Source of the DNA: Antarcticimicrobium sediminis
GTDB taxonomy: Bacteria; Pseudomonadota; Alphaproteobacteria; Rhodobacterales; Rhodobacteraceae
Assembly (NCBI RefSeq): GCF_004348975.1
Contig: NZ_SMFP01000001.1
Location: 256,701 to 320,700 of the forward strand
Length of the DNA stretch: 64,000 nt
Direction: 5' to 3'
A program made the translations under genes and the position numbers. Below the pieces are notes generated by a model that had not been told where the DNA came from, searched no databases, and saw only the letters and a program-made list of their open reading frames with translations. Shown here piece by piece: positions 34,201-42,189 of the stretch. The first letter of the stretch is position 1. Each line of letters opens with the position of its first letter.

Positions 34201-36513
34201 ATGGTACAGAGTAACAAGGTGTTGACCGTTTCCTACGGCACGTTTTCGTGCACGCTGGAAGGATTCGAAGACTCATTCGATACCATGACGGCGATCGCGG
34301 AATATTTCCGCGACCTCGCCTCGGATGACCGATATTTCGGGGCCGAACCGCCGCAGCCCGATACCGAGATGCTTGCCCGCATCGCCGAGCGGGAGGTCTC
34401 TCGCCATGTCGAGGCTCGCCGCGAAGGATCGGGTTATGTGCTGCGCACCGCCCAGGCCGGGATTCCCGCCGCCCTCACCGGCGCCGCATCGGCCCCTGCC
34501 CCCACAGACACCCCCGCAGACGCCGCTGTAGCCGCCCCTGTAGACACGCCCGTATCTGCACCGGCCCCGCAGGCAAAAGAGGCCCAGCCGGTTGCCGAGG
34601 ACACCCTTTCGACGACAACCGAGACGGAAGCCCAAACGGCGGCCCAGACGGAAGCCTGCGCCGAACCTGCACCGGTACAGGACGCAACACAGGTCGTAGA
34701 ACAGGAAACCCCTGAGGTCGACGCCCCCGAGATCGAAACACCGGCCGAGACGGTGGATGTTCCCGCCGCCCCGACCGCGACGCAAACCGACGAGGAGGAG
34801 GCCGCCGAGATCGACGAGATCGAGAGCGACATCCAGGTCGAAGCTGAGCACGTCGAGGACGAGAACGACACGGTCGAGCCTGACGTACTGGACGCCGAGC
34901 TGGTCACCCCCGAAGTCGCCACCGACCCTGACAGCATCGCCGCCAAGCTTCGCCGCATCCGCGCCGTGGTGTCGCGCAACGACGCATCTTCGGTCGAACT
35001 CGACTATAGCGAAGACGAACATTTCGAAGACAGCCTGGCCGCCGCTCCGACTGAGGAGGCCGTTGAGCAGGCCGACTCGTTCGAGGACGACTCGTATGAA
35101 GAGGACGCGTTTGAGGACGACGACGAAGCCGAGCTGGAAGACGAAGACGACGCCTTCGAGACCGACGCCGAAGATGACTTTGATGACGATGCCGTTGAAG
35201 ACGAGATCCAGCACGAAGAAAAGCCGGCCGAGGCCGTTGCACAGGATCAGGACGCAGACAGCATTGACGAGATCGATCCGCGCCGCGCCGCCCGGCTGCG
35301 CCGTCGCATGGCCCGCGCGCAAAAAGCCGCCGAAGCCGAGGCTGCCGCAAGCGCCGAAGCCGAACTGCAAGCCCGCGCAGCCCGCGACGTGGAATTCGCA
35401 CCGAACGCCGACGACACCGCCCTGTTCGCCGATCTCGAGTCCCTGCCGGAAGACAAGGACCTCTCTGCGCCCGGCCACAACATGCTGAGCGGGATCAGCG
35501 GCCGGGGCGCAAACCGCCGCCGCCATCCGCATGTGATGACCGTCAAGCGCGACGCCTATGACGCCGCCGCGGACAAGATAGCAGAAGACGCCGAAGTGGC
35601 TGCGCCTGTTGCTACCACGCGCCCGATCGTTCCCAGCGTGGACTTGCCGCCCAGCACCCTGCCCGAGGAGGACGAGGACGAGCTGATGCGCGAACTGGCC
35701 GAGGTCGAGGCCGAACTGCGCGGCAACAGCTACACTGCCCAAACCGCCACCCCGGTGGAACAAACCGCGCAAGATGACGACGACCAAGACGACGACGACG
35801 ACGACATCGACTACACGGCACAACCGGCGCAGGCCCCGGCCGAAGACGACGGCTCTGACCTGTCGCGCCTGATGGCGGCTGTCGGCGAAAAGCTGGATGC
35901 GCCCGAGGCCGCAAACACACGCGAAACCTATTCGCATCTGCGCGCCGCCGTCGCCGCCACCCAGGCCGAACGCTCTGCCGGTGGCAGCGTCGACACCAAC
36001 CCCGACGCCGCCGCCTATCGCGAAGACCTTGCCCGCGTGGTTCAGCCGCGCCGCCCCCGCCCCGGTGCCAGCCGCCGGCCGCGTCCCGAGGCCGCCGAAC
36101 AAGGCAAGCCCGCGCCGCTCAAGCTGGTGGCCGAGCAACGGGTCGACAAACTGGCGGCCACGACCGGTCCGGTACGCCCGCGCCGCGTCGCCACCCCGGT
36201 CCAAGAACCTATCGCCACGGGTATCGACGACGGCTTTGCCGCTTTCGCCGACGAGATGGGGGTGCAGGATCTGCCCGAGCTTCTGGAAGCCGCCGCAGCC
36301 TATATGCAGTTCGTCGAGGGCCGCGACCAGTTCACCCGCCCGCAGCTGATCCACAAGGCGCGCGAAGTAGCCGAGGATGAATTCAGCCGCGAGGACGGTC
36401 TGCGTTCCTTCGGGATGCTGCTGCGTCAGGGCAAGATCGTGAAAACCGAAAACGGGCGTTTCGTCGCCTCGCACGAAATCGGGTTCCAGCCTGCCTCACG
36501 CGCGGCGGGCTGA
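34201..36513 (+). CDS. Large acidic protein of unknown function: two small folded domains joined by a long disordered region
   Basis: I do not recognise a characterised family. From ATG 34201 (AAAGGA about 10 bp before) it has 770 residues. The N-terminal 80 or so look folded (SYGTFSCTLEGFEDSF, then TAIAEYFRDLASDDRYFG), and the C-terminal 95 (about 675-770, GFAAFADEMGVQDLPELLE onward) look helical and end in a wHTH-like LRSFGMLLRQGKIVKTENGRF. Between them is a low-complexity stretch rich in Asp, Glu, Pro and Ala, with an acidic peak near residue 305, a basic coiled segment near 360-395 and a D-run near 525-536. A longer frame from 34123 lacks a ribosome site. Soluble, no signal peptide. Followed by a strong terminator, so it appears monocistronic. 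Confidence 0.8.
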   Translation: MVQSNKVLTVSYGTFSCTLEGFEDSFDTMTAIAEYFRDLASDDRYFGAEPPQPDTEMLARIAEREVSRHVEARREGSGYVLRTAQAGIPAALTGAASAPAPTDTPADAAVAAPVDTPVSAPAPQAKEAQPVAEDTLSTTTETEAQTAAQTEACAEPAPVQDATQVVEQETPEVDAPEIETPAETVDVPAAPTATQTDEEEAAEIDEIESDIQVEAEHVEDENDTVEPDVLDAELVTPEVATDPDSIAAKLRRIRAVVSRNDASSVELDYSEDEHFEDSLAAAPTEEAVEQADSFEDDSYEEDAFEDDDEAELEDEDDAFETDAEDDFDDDAVEDEIQHEEKPAEAVAQDQDADSIDEIDPRRAARLRRRMARAQKAAEAEAAASAEAELQARAARDVEFAPNADDTALFADLESLPEDKDLSAPGHNMLSGISGRGANRRRHPHVMTVKRDAYDAAADKIAEDAEVAAPVATTRPIVPSVDLPPSTLPEEDEDELMRELAEVEAELRGNSYTAQTATPVEQTAQDDDDQDDDDDDIDYTAQPAQAPAEDDGSDLSRLMAAVGEKLDAPEAANTRETYSHLRAAVAATQAERSAGGSVDTNPDAAAYREDLARVVQPRRPRPGASRRPRPEAAEQGKPAPLKLVAEQRVDKLAATTGPVRPRRVATPVQEPIATGIDDGFAAFADEMGVQDLPELLEAAAAYMQFVEGRDQFTRPQLIHKAREVAEDEFSREDGLRSFGMLLRQGKIVKTENGRFVASHEIGFQPASRAAG

Positions 36514-36572
36514 GACGACAGCGATCCAAGTTTCGCTGCGCGGCACCACCATCGCCGCGCAACACCTGGGGG

Positions 36573-36599
36573 AAAAGGCAGGCCAGTGGCCTGCCTTTT
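36573..36599 (+). terminator. Rho-independent terminator of the acidic-protein gene
   Basis: Perfect 12-bp stem AAAAGGCAGGCC/GGCCTGCCTTTT with loop AGT at 36573-36599, about 60 bp past the stop codon. It can act in either direction because of the flanking A and T runs. Confidence 0.85.
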
Positions 36600-36636
36600 C
36601 ATTTGCGCCCCCTCACTTTCATTTGCGCCCCCTCAC
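36597..36636 (+). repeat. 20-bp perfect tandem duplication
   Basis: TTTCATTTGCGCCCCCTCAC occurs twice with no gap (36597-36616 and 36617-36636), starting on the T run of the terminator. It looks like a local replication slip. Confidence 0.85.
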
Positions 36637-36709
36637 AATGATCAACGCTTTGGGCCAGGACCCGCAACCACCGCAGTCCCCAGCCCCGATCAGACCCCGC
36701 GACGACAAA

Positions 36710-36731
36710 GGGCGGACCCGAAGGTCCGCCC
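36710..36731 (-). terminator. Terminator of lon
   Basis: On the minus strand GGGCGGACC, loop TTCG, GGTCCGCCC, then TTTGTCG. The 9-bp stem with a UUCG tetraloop lies about 50 bp beyond the lon stop codon. Confidence 0.75.
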
Positions 36732-36782
36732 CTGTCACGTATTAAGACAAGTCGCTTTTAACGCTGCGGCACCATGCAATCC

Positions 36783-39197
36783 TCAGTGCGCGGTTGCCCC
36801 GACACCACCCCCGGTGGGCATCGCGGCGGCGCGGGCGGCGGCGGCCTCTTCCTCGGCCGCCTCGTCCCAATCCACCGGTTCAGGCTCGCGCACCAGCGCA
36901 AGTTTCAGCACCTCGGAGACGTGACTGACGGGGATGATCTCCAACCCCTCTTTCACGTTGTCGGGGATGTCCGGCAGATCCTTTTCGTTTTCCTGCGGGA
37001 TCAGCACCGTCTTGACGCCACCACGCAGCGCCGCGAGCAGTTTCTCCTTAAGCCCGCCAATGGCGGTCGCGTTGCCGCGCAGGGTGACCTCGCCGGTCAT
37101 GGCGATATCCTTGCGCACCGGGATCTTGGTCAACACCGAGACGATCGCCGTCACCATCGCCAGCCCCGCCGAGGGCCCGTCCTTGGGGGTGGCGCCATCG
37201 GGCACGTGCACGTGAATATCCCAGCGATCAAAGCGCGGCGGCTTGATGCCAAGTTGCGGACTGACCGAGCGGACATAGGACGCCGCCGCTTCGATCGATT
37301 CCTTCATCACATCGCCCAGCTTGCCGGTGGTCTTCATCCGGCCCTTGCCCGGCAGGCGCAACGCCTCGATCGACAGCAACTCGCCGCCGACGCTGGTATA
37401 GGCCAACCCGGTGACAACGCCGATCTGATCCTCTTTCTCGGCCAAGCCAAAGCGATACTTGGGCACGCCGAGAAACTCGTCGAGGTTGTCGGCGGTGACG
37501 ACGACGCTTTCGGCCTGTTTCCGGATGATCTGGGTCAGCGCCTTGCGGCAGATCTTGGCGATCTCGCGTTCCAGGTTCCGCACCCCGGCCTCGCGGGTAT
37601 AGGTGCGAAGGATCGCCCGCAGCGCCTCGTCGGTCAGGGTGAATTCCTTGGCCTTGAGCCCGTGATTCTTGATCTGCTTCGGGATCAGGTGCGCCTTGGC
37701 GATCTCGTGCTTTTCATCCTCGGTATAGCCGGACAGCGGAATGATCTCCATCCGATCCAGCAACGGCCCGGGCATGTTATAGGTGTTGGACGTGGTCAGG
37801 AACATCACGTTCGACAGATCGTATTCCACCTCAAGATAGTGGTCCACGAAGGACGAGTTCTGTTCCGGGTCCAGCACCTCCAGCATGGCGCTGGCCGGGT
37901 CGCCACGGAAATCCTGACCCATCTTGTCGATCTCGTCGAGCAGGATCAGCGGATTGGTGGTCTTGGCCTTTTTCAGCGCCTGAATGATCTTGCCCGGCAT
38001 CGAGCCGATATAGGTTCGGCGGTGACCGCGAATCTCGCTCTCGTCGCGCACCCCACCCAGAGAAATCCGGATGAATTCACGCCCGGTGGCGCGCGCCACC
38101 GATTTCCCCAGCGAGGTTTTGCCGACGCCCGGAGGGCCGACAAGGCACATGATCGGGCCCTTGAGCTTTTTCGAGCGCTGTTGCACCGCGAGGTATTCGA
38201 CGATCCGTTCCTTGACCTTTTCCAGACCATAGTGATCGGCGTCGAGGATCTCCTCGGCGCGGGTCAGGTCTTTTTTCACGCGGGATTTGACGCCCCACGG
38301 GATCGACAGCATCCAGTCGAGATAGTTGCGCACCACGGTGGCCTCGGCCGACATGGGCGACATGTTCTTAAGCTTTTTCAGCTCGCCCTCGGCCTTTTCG
38401 CGGGCCTCTTTGCTCAGCTTGGTCTCGGCGATACGGGTTTCCAGCTCGGCAATTTCGCCTTCGCCCTCTTCGCCGTCGCCCAGCTCCTTCTGAATGGCCT
38501 TCATCTGCTCATTCAGATAATATTCGCGCTGGGTCTTCTCCATCTGGCTCTTGACCCGGGTCTTGATCTTTTTCTCGACCTGCAGAACGCTCATCTCGCC
38601 CTGCATCAGGCCATAGACCTTTTCCAGCCGCTCCGAGATCGACAGCGTTTCCAGCAGCTCCTGCTTGCGATCCACCTCGATGCCCAGATGACCTGCGATC
38701 AGATCGGCGAGCTTGGTCGGATCGGCAGATTCGCCCACGGCGGTCAGCGCCTCTTCGGGGATGTTCTTGCGCACTTTGGCATAGCGCTCGAACTCATCCA
38801 CCACGGTGCGCAGCAGCGCCTCGGTCGTGGTCACGTCGCCCGGCATCTCGGTCAGGTACTCGGCGCGCGCCTCGAAGAAGGAGTCGTTTTCCAGATATTC
38901 GGTGATGCGCACACGCGCCTGGCCCTCGACCAGCACCTTGACGGTACCATCGGGCAATTTCAGCAATTGCAGCACGTTGGCCAGAACACCGGCCTTGTAA
39001 ATGCCGTCAATATCGGGATCGTCCTCGGCCGGGTCGATCTGGCTCGACAGCAGGATCTGCTTGTCGTCGGCCATCACCTCTTCCAGCGCCCGGACAGATT
39101 TTTCCCGCCCCACAAAAAGCGGCACGATCATGTGAGGGAACACCACGATGTCACGCAGCGGCAGCACGGGATAGGAAGAATTGAGAGGCTCTTGCAT
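36783..39197 (-). CDS. lon: ATP-dependent protease Lon
   Basis: AAA+ serine protease that removes misfolded and short-lived regulatory proteins. 804 residues: LON substrate-binding domain (about 10-205), coiled region, AAA+ module with Walker A GPPGVGKT (about 355-362) and Walker B LILLDEIDK, then the protease domain with catalytic serine near 676 in the KDGPSAGLAM context and the lysine about 43 residues later. The C-terminus is Ala/Glu-rich and slightly extended. A sigma-32 promoter candidate lies at 39274-39302 and a UUCG-loop terminator follows, so it is probably a single heat-induced gene. Confidence 0.96.
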   Translation of the reverse strand: MQEPLNSSYPVLPLRDIVVFPHMIVPLFVGREKSVRALEEVMADDKQILLSSQIDPAEDDPDIDGIYKAGVLANVLQLLKLPDGTVKVLVEGQARVRITEYLENDSFFEARAEYLTEMPGDVTTTEALLRTVVDEFERYAKVRKNIPEEALTAVGESADPTKLADLIAGHLGIEVDRKQELLETLSISERLEKVYGLMQGEMSVLQVEKKIKTRVKSQMEKTQREYYLNEQMKAIQKELGDGEEGEGEIAELETRIAETKLSKEAREKAEGELKKLKNMSPMSAEATVVRNYLDWMLSIPWGVKSRVKKDLTRAEEILDADHYGLEKVKERIVEYLAVQQRSKKLKGPIMCLVGPPGVGKTSLGKSVARATGREFIRISLGGVRDESEIRGHRRTYIGSMPGKIIQALKKAKTTNPLILLDEIDKMGQDFRGDPASAMLEVLDPEQNSSFVDHYLEVEYDLSNVMFLTTSNTYNMPGPLLDRMEIIPLSGYTEDEKHEIAKAHLIPKQIKNHGLKAKEFTLTDEALRAILRTYTREAGVRNLEREIAKICRKALTQIIRKQAESVVVTADNLDEFLGVPKYRFGLAEKEDQIGVVTGLAYTSVGGELLSIEALRLPGKGRMKTTGKLGDVMKESIEAAASYVRSVSPQLGIKPPRFDRWDIHVHVPDGATPKDGPSAGLAMVTAIVSVLTKIPVRKDIAMTGEVTLRGNATAIGGLKEKLLAALRGGVKTVLIPQENEKDLPDIPDNVKEGLEIIPVSHVSEVLKLALVREPEPVDWDEAAEEEAAAARAAAMPTGGGVGATAH

Positions 39198-39273
39198 GCT
39201 CGGTCCTTATTCTTGGCAAGACGCCCGGCCCCTGAATCAGGCAGCACAACGCGTCTCCTCTTATGGAGTAGTA

Positions 39274-39302
39274 ATCTGGGGCACATACCCCGGGGTTTCA
39301 AG
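39274..39302 (-). promoter_or_regulatory. Sigma-32 (RpoH) heat-shock promoter of lon
   Basis: On the minus strand CTTGAAA (39296-39302), 14 bp, then CCCCAGAT (39274-39281). This matches the classical CTTGAAA/CCCCATnT consensus at all but one fixed base. Transcription would start near 39266, about 70 nt before the lon ATG. Confidence 0.82.
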
Positions 39303-39430
39303 CGCGCATTGCTGTCATTGGCCCTCATCACGCCCCCGACGGGCCCGCCTTTGTCGCCTCTGGCTCGCTCAGGCGGGGACTGCTAGGGATAAGGTTCTGG
39401 TATAAGCAGAGTTGGACGGGATCGCGACAG

Positions 39431-40891
39431 ATGGCCGACAGGCTTCACCCCAAACACGGAAACCGGGCGCAGCGGCTGCGCATGCTGGCATTATTGGCCG
39501 GGCCGCTGGTGATGCTGGCGGCCTGGCTGTCGCCGGCCCCGGCGGGGATGACGCTGCCGGCGTGGTGGCTGTCCGGGCTGACCGCATGGATGGTGATCTG
39601 GTGGATCAGACAGGCCGCCCCGCTGCCCGCGACGGCGTTGCTGCCGATTCCGGTGATGTCGGGGTTGGGAATTGCCCCGGTAGCCACGGTGACGGCGCAA
39701 TACGGCAACCCGCTGATCTTTCTTTTTCTGGGCGGCTTCATGATCGCGGCGGCGATGCAATGCCACGGGTTGCACCGGCGCATCGCGCTGAGCATCGTGG
39801 CGGCGATGGGGGCGGCGCCGCGCCGCATTCTGCTGGGCTTCATGCTGGCCACGGCGGTGCTGTCGATGTGGATTTCCAACACCGCCAGCACGGTGATGAT
39901 GTTCGCCGTCGCCCTGCCGGTGATCGAGCTGATCGGCGCCCGCACCTCTGATGGCGAGACGGCGCGCCGCTTTGGCGTGGCGCTGATGCTGTCGGTGGCC
40001 TATTCCGCCTCGATCGGCGGGGTCGGCACGCTGATCGGCACACCGGGCAACGCGCTGCTGGCCAGCGTCCTGAGCAGCAGCTACGGGATCGAGCTGGGCT
40101 TTGGCCGCTGGATGATGATCGGCGTGCCGGTGGCTGTGGTGATGCTGGCGATCTGCTATCTGCTGCTGACCCGCGCCCTGTTCCATTTCGGCGATCTTGA
40201 CGCCGCCGGAGCCGAAGCTGTGATCGCCGAGGAGCGCCGCGCGCTGGGGCCGATGCGCCGCCCCGAACGCCGCGTCGCCGGGGTGTTCGCCCTGGCCGCG
40301 TTTGGTTGGATGTTTCGCGGCGTACTGGGCCTGCCGCTGGACGACGCCGGCATTGCCATCGCTGCCGCCATCGCGGTCTTTGTCCTGCCTGCAGGCGACG
40401 GATCGGGCGCGCGTCTGCTGGACTGGCGACACACCAGCACGGTGCCCTGGGGCATCCTGCTGCTGCTTGGCGGCGGGCTTGCGCTGGCCGCCGGGTTCGA
40501 GCGCACCGGGCTTGCCAACTGGATCGGCGGCGGCTTTTCCGGGCTGGCCGAGGTGCCGCTCTGGGTGCTGGTTCTGGCGGTGGCGGGGGTCACGCTGATG
40601 ATCACCGAAGTGACCTCGAACACCGCCGTCACCGCCACCTTTCTACCCATCCTCGGCGCGGTCGCCACCGGCATGGGATTGCCGGTGGAATGGCTGATGG
40701 TGCCCGTGGCGCTGGCCTCGTCCATGGCCTTCATGATGCCGGTCGCCACGCCCCCCAACGCCATCGTGTTCGGCTATGAGGGGCTGCACATGGGCGACAT
40801 GATCCGCGCCGGGATCTGGTTGAACCTGATCGCGACGCTGGTGATCACCGCCGCGATGTGGCTGGTGGCGCGGTGGGCGCTGGGGCTCTGA
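39431..40891 (+). CDS. SLC13/DASS family sodium-coupled anion symporter
   Basis: 486-residue transporter of the divalent anion:sodium symporter family (dicarboxylates, citrate or sulfate). About 11 to 12 hydrophobic helices. The two SNT-type motifs of the substrate/sodium sites are present: WISNTASTVMMFAVALP (about 140-156) and TEVTSNTAVTATFLPIL (about 390-406). GVGTLIGTPGN (about 197-207) and PVATPPNAIVFG (about 437-448) are also typical. No regulator is adjacent. Substrate cannot be assigned from sequence. Starts at ATG 39431, downstream of and divergent from lon. Confidence 0.9.
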   Translation: MADRLHPKHGNRAQRLRMLALLAGPLVMLAAWLSPAPAGMTLPAWWLSGLTAWMVIWWIRQAAPLPATALLPIPVMSGLGIAPVATVTAQYGNPLIFLFLGGFMIAAAMQCHGLHRRIALSIVAAMGAAPRRILLGFMLATAVLSMWISNTASTVMMFAVALPVIELIGARTSDGETARRFGVALMLSVAYSASIGGVGTLIGTPGNALLASVLSSSYGIELGFGRWMMIGVPVAVVMLAICYLLLTRALFHFGDLDAAGAEAVIAEERRALGPMRRPERRVAGVFALAAFGWMFRGVLGLPLDDAGIAIAAAIAVFVLPAGDGSGARLLDWRHTSTVPWGILLLLGGGLALAAGFERTGLANWIGGGFSGLAEVPLWVLVLAVAGVTLMITEVTSNTAVTATFLPILGAVATGMGLPVEWLMVPVALASSMAFMMPVATPPNAIVFGYEGLHMGDMIRAGIWLNLIATLVITAAMWLVARWALGL

Positions 40892-40928
40892 GCCGGGCGG
40901 GTTGCGCCCTCCTCCGACCCGGCCCCCC

Positions 40929-41303
40929 TCACACCCGAATGATGTCGCCCTTGAGCGCATAGGCGATGGCAAGCACATCGTTGCGCGTGCCCTCGTCGAT
41001 GCCATGCGCGGCCAGCGTGGCCATGATGTCGTCGGTCGCGGACATATATTCCTCGGCGCTGATGTTCATGCCGCGATGGGTCTCCACCATGCTGCGCCCG
41101 GAATAGACCTCGGGCCCGCCGCTGCCGGCGCAGAGAAAATCGCTGAGCTGCTGCGAGACCGCCGCCAGATTGTCCGGATCGTCGCGATAGGGCAGAAACC
41201 GGGCCTGGATCACCGGGTTGTTCATATGCGCCTCGACCACGTCGGTAACGATGGCTTTGATCCCGGCACCGCTGCCAAGGCGTTCGTACAGACTGCGTTC
41301 CAT
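40929..41303 (-). CDS. Truncated haemoglobin (group I)
   Basis: 124-residue globin starting at ATG 41303 after AGGAGG. The N-terminus SLYERLGSGAGIKAIVTDVVE and the proximal-side stretch GRSMVETHRGMNIS with the heme histidine (about residue 75) fit group I truncated haemoglobins. Glycine pairs typical of the fold are present (GSGAG, AGSGG). Such proteins bind oxygen or nitric oxide and often detoxify NO. Divergent from an HxlR regulator, with a palindromic operator candidate between them. A longer frame to 41339 lacks a ribosome site. Confidence 0.87.
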   Translation of the reverse strand: MERSLYERLGSGAGIKAIVTDVVEAHMNNPVIQARFLPYRDDPDNLAAVSQQLSDFLCAGSGGPEVYSGRSMVETHRGMNISAEEYMSATDDIMATLAAHGIDEGTRNDVLAIAYALKGDIIRV

Positions 41304-41414
41304 TGTCGTCCTCCTGAGGTCCGGTCCTGTTCGCAACATCGCGGCGTGGGCCCTTTGCCCAAGCGCCGCCGGTGTCCCATGGCAACGATTCTACCCAGCC
41401 CCCTCGCGCCGTGA

Positions 41415-41433
41415 TAGTACAGGAACTGTACTA
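41415..41433. promoter_or_regulatory. Palindromic operator candidate between the truncated haemoglobin and HxlR regulator genes
   Basis: TAGTACAGGAACTGTACTA is a perfect inverted repeat with 8-bp arms and a 3-bp centre. It contains the GTAC-type half-sites reported for HxlR-family regulators such as YodB/HypR. It lies 112 bp before the globin ATG and 52 bp before the regulator ATG. Confidence 0.72.
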
Positions 41434-41484
41434 GTCGGGACGTGCCGGCGGCTCTGTGCCGGACGGATGCAGGAGGGCGCGCGG

Positions 41485-42177
41485 ATGAGCCAGACAGGAT
41501 ACCGGCAGTTCTGCCCGGTCGCGATGGCGGCAGAGGTGCTGTGCACCCGCTGGACGATGGTGCTGTTGCGCGAGCTGATCGCCGGGTCGACCCGGTTCAA
41601 CGAGCTGCGCCGCGGGGTGCCACGGATGTCGCCCAGCCTGTTGTCACGCCGCCTGCGCGAGTTGGAAGAGGCGGGCATCGTCACCCGCCACCCGGTGCCG
41701 GAACAGCCCGAGGTTCTGGAATACCGGCTGACCGAGGCCGGGCGCGAGCTGCGCCCGGTGATCGAGGCGTTCGGCTTCTGGGGGCAGCGCTGGGTCGAAT
41801 CGCGCCCCTCGCTGGAAAACCTCGACCCCTCGCTACTGATGTGGGACATGCGCCGCGGTCTGAACCCTGCCCCGCTGCCGGACCGGCGCATCGTGGTTCA
41901 GGTCTGCTATCCAGAGCTGGCGACGTCCAAACGCGACTGGTGGCTGGTGGTCGAGGCCGATGGCACGGTCGATCTGTGCCAGTCGCCTCCGGGCTTTGAT
42001 GTCGACCTATACGTGACCACCGATCTGCGCACCATGACCGCGATCTGGATGGGGCTGACCACGGTGTCGGACGCCGCCGACAAGATCACATATGACGGCG
42101 ATCCCGCCCTTGGACGCAGCATGCAGGGCTGGCTGGGCCTCAGCCCGTTTGCCGGTGAACGCAAGCGGGTGCCCTGA
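41485..42177 (+). CDS. HxlR-family winged-helix regulator with C-terminal SCP2-like domain
   Basis: 230 residues from ATG 41485 (AGGAGG 8 bp before). Residues 1-100 form an HxlR winged helix, with CPVAMAAEVLCTRWTMVLLRELIAGSTRFNEL, then RMSPSLLSRRLRELEEAGIV. A cysteine at position 10 lies where redox-sensing HxlR proteins (YodB, HypR) keep their sensor thiol. Residues about 130-230 (IVVQVCYPELATSKRDWWLVVE ... SMQGWLGLSPF) resemble an SCP2 lipid-binding fold, so a hydrophobic ligand is also possible. It probably represses itself and the divergent globin through the palindrome at 41415. The longer frame back to 41218 overlaps the globin and is rejected. Confidence 0.87.
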   Translation: MSQTGYRQFCPVAMAAEVLCTRWTMVLLRELIAGSTRFNELRRGVPRMSPSLLSRRLRELEEAGIVTRHPVPEQPEVLEYRLTEAGRELRPVIEAFGFWGQRWVESRPSLENLDPSLLMWDMRRGLNPAPLPDRRIVVQVCYPELATSKRDWWLVVEADGTVDLCQSPPGFDVDLYVTTDLRTMTAIWMGLTTVSDAADKITYDGDPALGRSMQGWLGLSPFAGERKRVP

Positions 42178-42189
42178 GCCAGCCCAAAC

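Noticed and set aside
34273-36474. 733-codon open frame on the minus strand opposite the acidic protein gene
   Set aside because: It arises because Asp/Glu-rich codons read backwards are Val/Leu/Phe-like and open. The plus-strand frame has a proper start, ribosome site and terminator.
36774-39386. 870-codon open frame on the plus strand opposite lon
   Set aside because: A shadow of lon. The lon reading has all catalytic motifs, a heat-shock promoter and a terminator.
41218-41484. Long N-terminal extension of the HxlR regulator
   Set aside because: It runs across the divergent globin gene and the operator palindrome. A strong ribosome site and the conserved sequence start at 41485.
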